Part shown: positions 42,126 through 49,309 of the stretch, piece after piece
How positions within the stretch are numbered: the stretch's first letter is position 1
Layout of the letters: each line of letters begins with the position of its first letter
Origin: Ereboglobus sp.
GTDB lineage: Bacteria > Verrucomicrobiota > Verrucomicrobiia > Opitutales > Opitutaceae
DNA length: 49,309 bases
Assembly (NCBI GenBank): GCA_029974595.1
Contig: JARKRC010000036.1
Coordinates: 1 to 49,309, forward strand
Direction: 5' to 3'
Translations under genes and position numbers: made by a program
The notes under the pieces: model-generated
Told to the model about the DNA's origin: nothing
The model's database searches: none
What the model saw: only the letters and a program-made list of their open reading frames with translations

Positions 42126-45100
42126 TGCCTGGGGCCGCGCGGGGCAACGGGCGCGGCGGCGTTGTTTTCTGAGGCGTTCTTTTGCTCCACGGCCTCCGCC
42201 TCCGCCGCGACGTGTTCTTTTTCCAGTGAATCCGTGTCCGAGCCCTTGCCGGCGATCGCGCGGATGAAGCTGGTCGGGCCGTAGCTGAAGCGCCACTTCG
42301 GCGCGTCGAGCGAACCGGTCAGCTTCAGTTCCGTCAGATGCGTGATCGGCACGAGAACAAAACCGAGGCCCCTGCCGAGGATGCCCTTGCTTTCGGAGAG
42401 CGGGTAAACCTTTGCCGTGAGGTTTGCGAAGCGTGTGTCGAGCGTGTATTCGCCGCTCAATTTCACCTGCGCCTTCTGCCCGGTGAGAATCGCCTCGGGG
42501 ATGATCACGCGCCGGCCGTCGAGCGTGAAACTAGCCTGTCCGTTGCTGAGGCTGAGCGTCGTGAAGTTGAGCACCTTGACGTCGCGCAGCGCCTGCGAGA
42601 GCGAGCCGAAGACATTCACGTCGACAAGCTCCGCGCCGGTGATTTCCGAGCTTCCGCGACCCTTGAAACTGAGGCTGTCGCGCAACAGTCCTTCGGCGGA
42701 AAGGCGGAGGTTGAGCAGCGCGCCCGGCGGCTGCTTGTGGTAATCGCCGGACGGCGCCGCCGGCACGGCGCGCCGGCGCGCCGCTATTCCCTCGATCAAC
42801 TGCGACGCCCGCCCGAAGTTCGCCCCGCGGATGTCCAGATCGAAGCCGAGCCGGCGTTCCGCGCCCGTGCCCGAGAGCTTCGCCTTCAAGTCAAGATGCC
42901 CGCCTGCAAACTGCGTGTTCAGCCGCTCGATGTTGAACGCGTCGTCGCGGATGCGGATGCTTGTGGAAAGCGTCCTGAAGGGAATCCCGTCGTAGGTGAA
43001 CGGCTCGTTGCCCTCGGCGTCGATATCGAGCAGCACGTGCTCGCCGCGCGGCGACGCGGGGCCGTCGATGCGACCGGCGACGCGTACGCGCGCGGGCGGT
43101 TTTTCGAATTGCAGCAGGGCGAGATCGCCGGCGATTTCGGGGGCAATCGCCGGCGCCACGGCGGACGGATCGAGGTTTTCCGCCTTGAAATCGAGCACGG
43201 TCAGCACGGGGCGGTTGCCAGGATCGACGCGCTGGTGCGTGAACGTTCCGCGCGCATAACCGCTGCCCCGCCGCGCGAAAAGGTCGGTCGCGTCATAGTA
43301 ATCGGGCCGCGCAAAAAGCGAGAGCACCACGTTGTCGAGCGCGACTTTGTTGTAAGTGAGCGCGGCGGCGTCGGCAAAGACGAACACGCGCGCGGTGTCT
43401 GCATGCCTGAAATTGCCCTGCACGTCCACGTCGCCGAACGGAGCCGCGCCATCAAAGGTGAAGCTGCTCCAGAAATCCGGCCACCATGCGCCGAGCCAGC
43501 CGTTGATCGCGGGCGGCCTCAATCTGCCCGCCAGCAAAAAGCGGTAGTCGAGCGTGTCGAAATTCATCCTGAAACTGCCGCGCGCAAAACTCTCGCCGAC
43601 CACCGCCATCGCGGGAGAAAAAATGATTTCGCGCCCCTCGTGGTCGTAGGCGAATTTTCCCCGCGCGCGGGTGACGGGCACGCCGTGCGCATCGATCGCG
43701 CCGATGTCGAGCGAGCCGGCGGCGCCGGTGAAGCGCCATCCGGAATCGAGCCGCGCAGTCGTGCTGATTCCGATCGGGCGCGCGGGTTTGAGGATTTCGC
43801 CGATGTCGTATTTCAATTCGCGCGAGAGCGCCCCGATGTGCTCCGGCGTCGCGCGCGTGGTGATGGACGCCTCCGCCTTTTTGTTTTCGAAATCGGCCTC
43901 GGTTTCAAACACGACGGGTTCGCCGAGCAGGCGCGTTGTCACTTGTGCGTGGATTTTTTGCGGGAATCGTCCGCGTATGCGGGTTATGACCGATTGTACG
44001 GTGATGTCGCGCGCCGTGAACGAATCCGCGGTGGCGGACAGGGAAAGACTGGCGACGGGCAAAGCGCCAGCCGTGTCCGCGTCCTGTTTTTTCGCGCCGA
44101 GCCGCAGGGCGTCGGCCATCGGCACGACCAGCGCGAGCCGCGCATTGCGGGCCCGGAGATTGAGATCGTTTTGCCAGAGCGCGTCCGTGGTTGAGAGTTG
44201 GATGCGCAGGAGCGACGGCGGATTTTGCGATTCGTCCGCCGGGGTATTTTCCGGCAGCAGGGAGGCCAGTTCCACGGTCGTGCGCGCGATGAGCGGCCCC
44301 AGGGCAATGCGCGGCGCGGGGGGATCGCCGGCATCGCTTGCGGCGGCGTTTTTCGCGTTGCTGGGTTTCGCCACGAGCAGGCTGTTCGCGGTGAGTTCCA
44401 TGCGCGCGGAGGCGATGCGTCCCGCTTCGGGCGTGAGTGTGACGTCGAGCATCGGGCTGTCGAGCGCCGCGAGTCGCGCCGTCCACGAGTCGAACTGGCG
44501 CGCGGCTTTCAGATACGCCGCGATCATGTCCGACAGGATGTCCGCGGCCTGGCGTTTTCGTTCGCCATCCTGCGGAAGCGCCGCCGCGCCGCGGCACAGG
44601 ATGGACAGGTTGCCGAAGCGCGCAGTCAGGCCGCTTATGAAGAGCGTGTTTTCTTTGACCTCCAGTTCCGCGTAGATGTCGTCGATCACGGGGGCGTTCG
44701 CGCCGTCGCTTGAAAGCATGGCGGGCATCCGGAAGCTCGCGCCGTCGATGCGGGCCGCCGCGCGCGGTGCGATATTGCGCACCCACAGCGCGTAGGGGTT
44801 TATCTCGAAGCGCACCGCCTTCACCGTGAGCACCGGGTCGGGGTGCCGGCTGGAAAACAGCTTCAGGTCGCGCACGAGCACATGGCCGGATGCGTCGCAA
44901 TGGATCGCGCCGAACGTGAAACGCAGCCCGCGCTCCGCCATGCGCTGCTCGGCGTTGCGCAGCACGGCGTCGGGAATCGCGATTTCGTCCGACATCGCGA
45001 TGCGCGCCTGCATGAAAAGCAGCGCCGCCAGGCCGAGCCAAAGCGCCCAAAGCGCGAGCGTGCAGACCCCGCGGATGCACCCGCGGCAAACCAGCCAGGT

Positions 45101-45184
45101 GAAATGTGGACGTTTTGGTTTCAGTGGAAAATGCGTGCGATGGGAAAAAGGGAAAACTTCAGCCATTGGACACTGCCCCGGCAT
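42119..45184 (-). CDS. Large AsmA-like / DUF3971-type envelope protein
   Basis: A 1021-aa protein with one N-terminal membrane helix (about residues 38-60, GVCTLALWALWLGLAALLFM) and a long periplasmic beta-rich body. The C-terminal part has AsmA-type repeats: GALLNLRLSAEGLLRDSLSF, KGRGSSEITGAELVDVNVFG, SLSQALRDVKVLNFTTLSLS and GEYTLDTRFANLTAKVYPLS. It ends in a charged, Ala-rich tail (EKEHVAAEAEAVEQKNASEN). AsmA-family proteins are thought to bridge inner and outer membranes and move phospholipids. ATG 45166 is an alternative start. It is monocistronic. Confidence 0.85.
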   Translation of the reverse strand: MPGQCPMAEVFPFSHRTHFPLKPKRPHFTWLVCRGCIRGVCTLALWALWLGLAALLFMQARIAMSDEIAIPDAVLRNAEQRMAERGLRFTFGAIHCDASGHVLVRDLKLFSSRHPDPVLTVKAVRFEINPYALWVRNIAPRAAARIDGASFRMPAMLSSDGANAPVIDDIYAELEVKENTLFISGLTARFGNLSILCRGAAALPQDGERKRQAADILSDMIAAYLKAARQFDSWTARLAALDSPMLDVTLTPEAGRIASARMELTANSLLVAKPSNAKNAAASDAGDPPAPRIALGPLIARTTVELASLLPENTPADESQNPPSLLRIQLSTTDALWQNDLNLRARNARLALVVPMADALRLGAKKQDADTAGALPVASLSLSATADSFTARDITVQSVITRIRGRFPQKIHAQVTTRLLGEPVVFETEADFENKKAEASITTRATPEHIGALSRELKYDIGEILKPARPIGISTTARLDSGWRFTGAAGSLDIGAIDAHGVPVTRARGKFAYDHEGREIIFSPAMAVVGESFARGSFRMNFDTLDYRFLLAGRLRPPAINGWLGAWWPDFWSSFTFDGAAPFGDVDVQGNFRHADTARVFVFADAAALTYNKVALDNVVLSLFARPDYYDATDLFARRGSGYARGTFTHQRVDPGNRPVLTVLDFKAENLDPSAVAPAIAPEIAGDLALLQFEKPPARVRVAGRIDGPASPRGEHVLLDIDAEGNEPFTYDGIPFRTLSTSIRIRDDAFNIERLNTQFAGGHLDLKAKLSGTGAERRLGFDLDIRGANFGRASQLIEGIAARRRAVPAAPSGDYHKQPPGALLNLRLSAEGLLRDSLSFKGRGSSEITGAELVDVNVFGSLSQALRDVKVLNFTTLSLSNGQASFTLDGRRVIIPEAILTGQKAQVKLSGEYTLDTRFANLTAKVYPLSESKGILGRGLGFVLVPITHLTELKLTGSLDAPKWRFSYGPTSFIRAIAGKGSDTDSLEKEHVAAEAEAVEQKNASENNAAAPVAPRGPRHQ

Positions 45185-45421
45185 GCGAGTTCAAGGCGCA
45201 ACTTCGCCCCGAGTTTTTACGAAACGCGCCGGGCGGGTTGGGCGGCACAGGCTTCCGTCCCATGTGCAGCGACCGGCACGGGCACGGATGCCTGCGCGGC
45301 TCAAGCGGGCTTGGCGGCGGATCAAAAAAACCCTTGTCGCACTTGTCCGAGCGGCTACTTTCGAAAACTTCGTCAAGTAAACCGGCTTCGGCCACAGATA
45401 AAAACAAACGCACTCATCATC

Positions 45422-46372
45422 ATGATCGTTACAACCGCCCAACTCTTCAAACACGCCTACGGCAAATACGCCATCGGCGCTTACAACATCAACAACGCCG
45501 AGCAGGCGATGGGCCTCTTCAAAGGCTGCATGGCTTCCAAAGCTCCGTTCATCATTCAGATTTCCAAGGGTGCGCGCAAATACACGGACAAGCTGATGCT
45601 CGAAGGCATCATCCGCTCCGCCGACACCATTTTCCCGGACGCCATCTTTGCCGTCCACCTCGACCACGGCGACGAGGAGACCTGCTACGATTGCATCAAC
45701 TCCGGTTTCTATTCCTCCGTCATGATCGACGCCTCGCACGAATCCTTTGAAAAGAACGTCGAGATTTCCAAGCGCGTCGTCGAGGCCGCGCACAAGAAGG
45801 GCATCTCCGTCGAGGCCGAGCTCGGCCAGCTCGGCGGCGTCGAGGAAGACGTCAAGGTCGAGGACGGCCACGCCACGCTCACCGATCCCGCCGACGCGGA
45901 AAAGTTCGTGAAGCTCACCGGCTGCGACTCCCTCGCCTGTGCCATCGGCACCTCGCACGGCGCCTTCAAGTTCAAGGGCAAGCAGTCTCTCCACTTCGAT
46001 GTGCTCGAGCAGATCAAGAACCGCCTCCCCGGTTTCCCGCTCGTCATGCACGGCTCCAGCTCCGTCCCGCAGGACGAGGTCGCGCGCATCAACGCCGCCG
46101 GCGGCTCCATCAAGGACAGCGCCGGTGTGGACGTGAACGAATACCTGCCCGCCGCCAAGCTTGGCGTCACCAAGATCAACATCGACACCGATGGCCGCCT
46201 CGTCTGGACGCGCGTCCACCGCGAATTCTTCCGCGACAAGCCGGGCGATTTCGACTTCCGCGCCCCCGGCAAGGTTTACATCGAGGAATACGCGAAGTTT
46301 ATCGCGAGCCGCAACCAGCTCCTCGGCAGCGCCGGCCAGCTCGACGCCGTCCGCGCCAGCCTCGGCAAGTAA
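45422..46372 (+). CDS. fba: Class II fructose-bisphosphate aldolase
   Basis: A 316-aa zinc aldolase of glycolysis/gluconeogenesis. The first zinc His and catalytic Asp are in FAVHLDHGDEETC, followed by MIDASHESFEKNV, AELGQLGGVEED, the second His in ACAIGTSHGAFKFK, the third in PLVMHGSSSVPQDE, and the phosphate site KINIDTDGRLVWTR. ATG 45422 starts MIVTTAQLFKHAYGKYAIGA, a canonical N-terminus. A strong terminator follows at 35 bp. The microcompartment aldolase would feed DHAP into this step. Confidence 0.97.
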   Translation: MIVTTAQLFKHAYGKYAIGAYNINNAEQAMGLFKGCMASKAPFIIQISKGARKYTDKLMLEGIIRSADTIFPDAIFAVHLDHGDEETCYDCINSGFYSSVMIDASHESFEKNVEISKRVVEAAHKKGISVEAELGQLGGVEEDVKVEDGHATLTDPADAEKFVKLTGCDSLACAIGTSHGAFKFKGKQSLHFDVLEQIKNRLPGFPLVMHGSSSVPQDEVARINAAGGSIKDSAGVDVNEYLPAAKLGVTKINIDTDGRLVWTRVHREFFRDKPGDFDFRAPGKVYIEEYAKFIASRNQLLGSAGQLDAVRASLGK

Positions 46373-46406
46373 TCCGCCGCGCGCCCGAAGCGCTCCGCAC
46401 ACTTCA

Positions 46407-46438
46407 CGCGACTCCGCCAGCCGGAGTCGCGTTTTTTT
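46407..46438 (+). terminator. Intrinsic terminator of fba
   Basis: CGCGACTCCG (46407-46416) and CGGAGTCGCG (46422-46431) make a perfect 10-bp stem with a 5-nt loop, followed directly by seven T (46432-46438). Confidence 0.95.
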
Positions 46439-46466
46439 GGTCGGGCCGCGCCGCATCAAGCAGCAC

Positions 46467-46569
46467 GGATCGGGTGGCACGGGCTGCCAGCCCGTGGGAT
46501 CGGGTCGCATGGGCATCCTGCCCATGCCTGAAGTCCAAACACGGGCAGGATGCCCGTGCCACCCGATCC
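46467..46569. repeat. BIME between fba and the TonB receptor
   Basis: Perfect 18-bp inverted ends (GGATCGGGTGGCACGGGC and its complement at 46552-46569) bracket CACGGGCtgccaGCCCGTG and CATGGGCatccTGCCCATG. Same family and same design as the BIME read through in lpxB. Confidence 0.9.
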
Positions 46570-46703
46570 GCCTCGGCTCCCTCCACGCCATCCCTCCCTC
46601 CGCAAAAATTCCTTGCCTTCGCCCTTCGCCCCGCCGCATGGTGCGCGGCTCCCGGCGAAGTTTGCCGGGCGTTCTTTTCACACCACACACATCACGCTCA
46701 GGG

Positions 46704-46850
46704 CAATGGGAAAAACCGTGAAAACCGGTTGCAGTTGCGCTGCGGTAACGCATCAGTCCAGACCATCTCCGCGCCGTCCGAAAAAACGCGCGCGGGAAAA
46801 ACCAGTCGGCAGTCGCCGGCGAAGGTGATGGCGAGGCAGGTGTCGCGTTC
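46704..46850 (+). promoter_or_regulatory. Cobalamin-riboswitch-like leader
   Basis: The stretch caatGGGAAaaacCGTGAAA, then aCCGGttGCAGttGCGC and tGCGGTAAC, matches the conserved 5' core of B12 riboswitches (GGGAA ... GTGaAA-CCGG-GC-G ... GCGGTAA). It is followed by CAGTCCAGACC and later CCAGTCGGC, which resemble the B12 box AGTCAGGAGACC. It lies on the coding strand of a BtuB-like receptor, with no gene between. The 3' half is poorly conserved, so its boundaries are approximate. Bound cobalamin would lower expression. Confidence 0.6.
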
Positions 46851-47036
46851 GGAATCACAACGATTTCGCCCGCGCCGCCACCACATGCGGAGTCCGAATA
46901 TCCACCCTTGGGCGCTCACGCGGTCGGCGCGAAATTTTTGCGCGCGCCGGATCGCGAAATCTTCATCGCAAAAATGAAGCGTGAGAGCAGTGCCTTGAGT
47001 CGGTTGCGCCAGACCAACACAGATGCGCAACGACCC

Positions 47037-47070
47037 CTGTCTGCTCTTGCCATTAACACAAGAGAGACAG
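47037..47070 (+). promoter_or_regulatory. Start-site hairpin (possible riboswitch expression platform)
   Basis: CTGTCT-g-CTCTTG pairs with CAAGAG-AGACAG: 12 bp with a 1-nt bulge and a 9-nt loop. It ends 4 bp before the GTG start. The purine-rich AGAGAGACAG, the only Shine-Dalgarno candidate, is buried in the stem, as in translational OFF switches. Confidence 0.6.
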
Positions 47071-47074
47071 ACCC

Positions 47075-49084
47075 GTGATTGACAAAAAACATCATTGGCT
47101 GGCCCGCCTTCCGGGACAGCTTTCCTCAACATTCGCGAACGCCGCCGTGCTCGCCCTGATCGCCGCTGTTGCCGCAACAGCCGCTTCCGACGCCCGCGCC
47201 CAAGCCGTGCCGCTGAGCGTCGCCGTGCAAAAAAACACGCCCGCCCCCGTGCCCGCTGAAACCGCATCCGCCGGAACCGCCGCGACGGTTCGCGCCGACG
47301 ACGAGACCGTCCAGCTTGGCCGCTACGTCGTCTCCGCATCGCGCACCGCGCAGGACCCGCGCTACACGCCGAGCAGCGTGACCCTGCTCGATGCCAGCGA
47401 TCTTGCTGTTGGGCAAATCACCGATTTGCACACCGCCCTTGCCCAGCAACCCGGGGTGATAATCGTCAACAACGGCCCTGCCGGTTCCCGTTCCAGCATC
47501 CTCATGCGCGGCGCGCAGAGCCATCAGACGCTTCTCGTCGTTGATGGCGTGCGCATGAATGACAAGGCCGCCGACTATGGCAATTACCTTGGCGTCGCGG
47601 ACCTTTCGGGAATCGACCGAATCGAGATCCTCCGCGGCCCGCAAAGCACGCTCTACGGCAGTTCGGCGATGGGCGGCGTGGTTGCCTTCAACACGCCTCG
47701 CGGTTCCGGCGCGCCGCACGGCTCGCTTTCCGCTGAAGCCGGGGCGTTTCATACATGGCAGGCCTCCGCCAGCATCGCAGGCGGCACGCGTTTCATCGGA
47801 TACAGCGCTTCGGTCAATCGACTCGAAACGGAAAACGATGCGATGAACAACGAATATAAACACTGGGGTTACACAACCCGCCTGGAATATGCCCCCGCTG
47901 AAAACATCCTCTTGGGCGGCACCTTTCGCGGCGATAACGGGGAATATCAAGAGATCGTCGGGGGTAGCAACATCGACATCGACAACTACCTCGGCACGCT
48001 CTACGCGCAGGCCAGGATCGGCAGCGCCTTTACTTCGCGAATTACTGGCGCGTTGCACGAGCGCCATTATGTTTCCGCAAAAAACGCCGCTCGCAGCGAA
48101 TGGTATAACAAACGAAAAATTGCCGATTGGCAAAACACATGGCAGGCCATGCCCGAACTCGAAGTCGTCGCCGGTCTTAATTATGAAGAAACCGGTTACT
48201 ATAAAAACGACAGCGGCAGGCTGCATTACGACGACGATGCCTTCGCTGCTTACGTATCCATGACGTATCGTCCGCTTGAACAACTGGCGTTCACCGGCGG
48301 CGTTCGTTACGATGATTTTGATTCTGCGGGAGACGCGACCACCGGCCGCATCGGGGCCACTTGGCTTCCGACCAAAACTACAAAGATAAAAGCCACCTAT
48401 GGCACTGGTTTTGGCGCGCCCGCGCTGGACGACACTTATGGCACGCCCGCGACCATGTTTTACGCTCAAATCCCGAATCCCGACATCAAACCCGAAAAAT
48501 CGAAAGGTTGGGATGTCGGCATCGAGCAGGATTTCCTTGGCAAACGCCTGACCGCCGGAGTCACCTATTTTGAAAACCGCTTCACCGACTTGCTTGTCTG
48601 GAAAGACACCGTCATTCCAGTCCCGCCCACCTACTATATGGAAGGATACATGGACAATATCGAAAAAGCCTCGACAAGCGGCGTGGAGATCGCGGTTGTT
48701 GCCCGGCCCATCGAGACGCTCCAAATCCGTATTAACTATACCTATCTCAATGCCAACAACGACACCCAAGGCACCCGCCTCGCCCGCCGTCCCCGCCACA
48801 CCACCGACGGCGAAATCCGCTGGCAAGCCATGCGCGACTTGACGGTCGGCCTCGGAGCGCACGGCGTTGCCGACCGCATTGACAGCTATGTATACGGAAC
48901 CCAAATCCCTGTGACGATCGAAGATTACACGCGCGTTCGCGTTTTTGCCAGCTACACATTGCGTCCCGCCAACCTCACTTTCAAAGTGCGCCTTGAAAAC
49001 GCCCTCAATGAAAAGCACGAGGAAATCAAAGGCTATCCGGCCCTTCCCTTCGGCGCTTACGCTGGCATCGAGTGGAGGTTTTGA
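47075..49084 (+). CDS. TonB-dependent receptor, BtuB-like (probable cobalamin/corrinoid uptake)
   Basis: A 669-aa outer-membrane beta-barrel. The Sec signal ends near ASDARA-QA. The TonB-box-like ETVQLGRYVVSASRTAQ is followed by the plug domain (LHTALAQQPGVIIVNNGPAG, ILMRGAQSHQTLLVVDGVRM, IDRIEILRGPQSTLYGSSAM), then a 22-strand-type barrel ending IEWRF with the C-terminal Phe needed for BAM recognition. It resembles BtuB in length and plug motifs, and the leader carries a cobalamin-riboswitch-like element, so corrinoid uptake is the best guess. The start is GTG, just after a hairpin. Confidence 0.85.
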   Translation: MIDKKHHWLARLPGQLSSTFANAAVLALIAAVAATAASDARAQAVPLSVAVQKNTPAPVPAETASAGTAATVRADDETVQLGRYVVSASRTAQDPRYTPSSVTLLDASDLAVGQITDLHTALAQQPGVIIVNNGPAGSRSSILMRGAQSHQTLLVVDGVRMNDKAADYGNYLGVADLSGIDRIEILRGPQSTLYGSSAMGGVVAFNTPRGSGAPHGSLSAEAGAFHTWQASASIAGGTRFIGYSASVNRLETENDAMNNEYKHWGYTTRLEYAPAENILLGGTFRGDNGEYQEIVGGSNIDIDNYLGTLYAQARIGSAFTSRITGALHERHYVSAKNAARSEWYNKRKIADWQNTWQAMPELEVVAGLNYEETGYYKNDSGRLHYDDDAFAAYVSMTYRPLEQLAFTGGVRYDDFDSAGDATTGRIGATWLPTKTTKIKATYGTGFGAPALDDTYGTPATMFYAQIPNPDIKPEKSKGWDVGIEQDFLGKRLTAGVTYFENRFTDLLVWKDTVIPVPPTYYMEGYMDNIEKASTSGVEIAVVARPIETLQIRINYTYLNANNDTQGTRLARRPRHTTDGEIRWQAMRDLTVGLGAHGVADRIDSYVYGTQIPVTIEDYTRVRVFASYTLRPANLTFKVRLENALNEKHEEIKGYPALPFGAYAGIEWRF

Positions 49085-49122
49085 CGCTTTGCCAATGAAG
49101 AATGGAGAATGAGAAAAGCCGG

Positions 49123-49309
49123 ATGAGCACGAACCAGCACATCCCGCAGCGACATGCCGCAACGTGGCACGGACTGCCAGCCCGTGAGACGACGCGCAGC
49201 GTCGCCGGTTCGCCCCTGCTGTTCACCCCCGTGCGCATCCTCGCCGCTCTCCTCCTTTTCACTCTTCACCTTTCACTCTTCACCCTTCGCGTTGCTTCCG
49301 GCCCACCCC
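49123..49309 (+). CDS. 5' end of a possible exported protein (runs off window)
   Basis: Open to the window edge. From ATG 49123 (MSTNQHIPQRHAATWHGLPA) the frame passes through a REP-like palindrome and then a hydrophobic run, PVRILAALLLFTLHLSLFTL, like a signal peptide; a GTG at 49231 would start right before it. The hydrophobic part is encoded by 'cactcttcacctttcactct' repeat-like sequence, so it could be a chance frame. A periplasmic cobalamin-binding protein would fit the neighbourhood, but nothing here shows it. Confidence 0.3.
   Translation, partial: MSTNQHIPQRHAATWHGLPARETTRSVAGSPLLFTPVRILAALLLFTLHLSLFTLRVASGPP
49166..49186. repeat. REP-like palindrome near right edge
   Basis: GGCACGGactgccagCCCGTG is a single unit of the same family as the BIMEs at 37901 and 46467. 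Confidence 0.7.

Noticed and set aside
45191-46858. 555-codon minus-strand frame opposite fba
   Set aside because: It is the shadow of a clear class II aldolase and passes through the terminator and a BIME.

Overview
This is a GC-rich chromosomal window, apparently from a Verrucomicrobiota bacterium and most likely from the Opitutaceae. That placement is an inference. It rests on the Planctomycetes/Verrucomicrobia-type microcompartment operon, the dense REP/BIME-like palindromes, a GxxExxY gene, a clade II-like nitrous oxide reductase locus and the weak Shine-Dalgarno sequences. I see no rRNA, tRNA or CRISPR array.

Layout. 1-3300 is a mobile and accessory left arm. It starts with a composite repeat, followed by an AT-rich integron gene-cassette array: three complete cassettes with attC sites plus one truncated cassette, and no integrase inside the window. 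Two broken transposases follow (IS110 and IS4 families) with a second repeat copy between them. 3300-6830 is a minus-strand block: MarR regulator, DUF488 protein, Crp/Fnr regulator and ilvD. 6900-14000 is a nos locus for N2O respiration. Azurin-like lipoprotein, nosZ, a membrane protein, nosD, nosF and nosY run leftwards, and a CusF-SCO copper chaperone is divergent. Two FNR-type palindromes lie in the divergent promoter. 14000-15380 is repeat-rich and holds a frameshifted lipoprotein gene. 15380-25154 carries cstA, a ceramidase-like secreted protein and gltBD on the plus strand.

25161-26120 is a REPtron: a RAYT transposase between two 136-bp palindromic elements. It sits at the convergent junction between gltD and the microcompartment operon. 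That operon (26135-33739, minus strand) encodes a PduL phosphotransacylase, three hexameric shell proteins, three pentameric vertex proteins, an acetate-kinase-like kinase, a CoA-acylating aldehyde dehydrogenase and a class II aldolase. This matches the known organelle that splits fucose or rhamnose phosphates and oxidises lactaldehyde to lactate with ATP formation. A 492-bp module with 33-bp perfect inverted ends and a PD-(D/E)XK (GxxExxY) gene lies inside the operon. Several other gene junctions carry long imperfect hairpins.

34052-49309 holds a large secreted metalloprotease with a sortase-like tail, lpxB with a BIME read through in frame, purH, a DUF362-like protein, a rhodanese, a giant AsmA-like protein and class II fba with a clear terminator. 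The window closes with a BtuB-like TonB receptor behind a cobalamin-riboswitch-like leader, whose last hairpin abuts the GTG start.

The most interesting signals are the inverted-repeat GxxExxY module, the cassette array, the REPtron, the in-frame repeat insertions in lpxB and the kinase gene, and the hairpins that may set shell-protein ratios.
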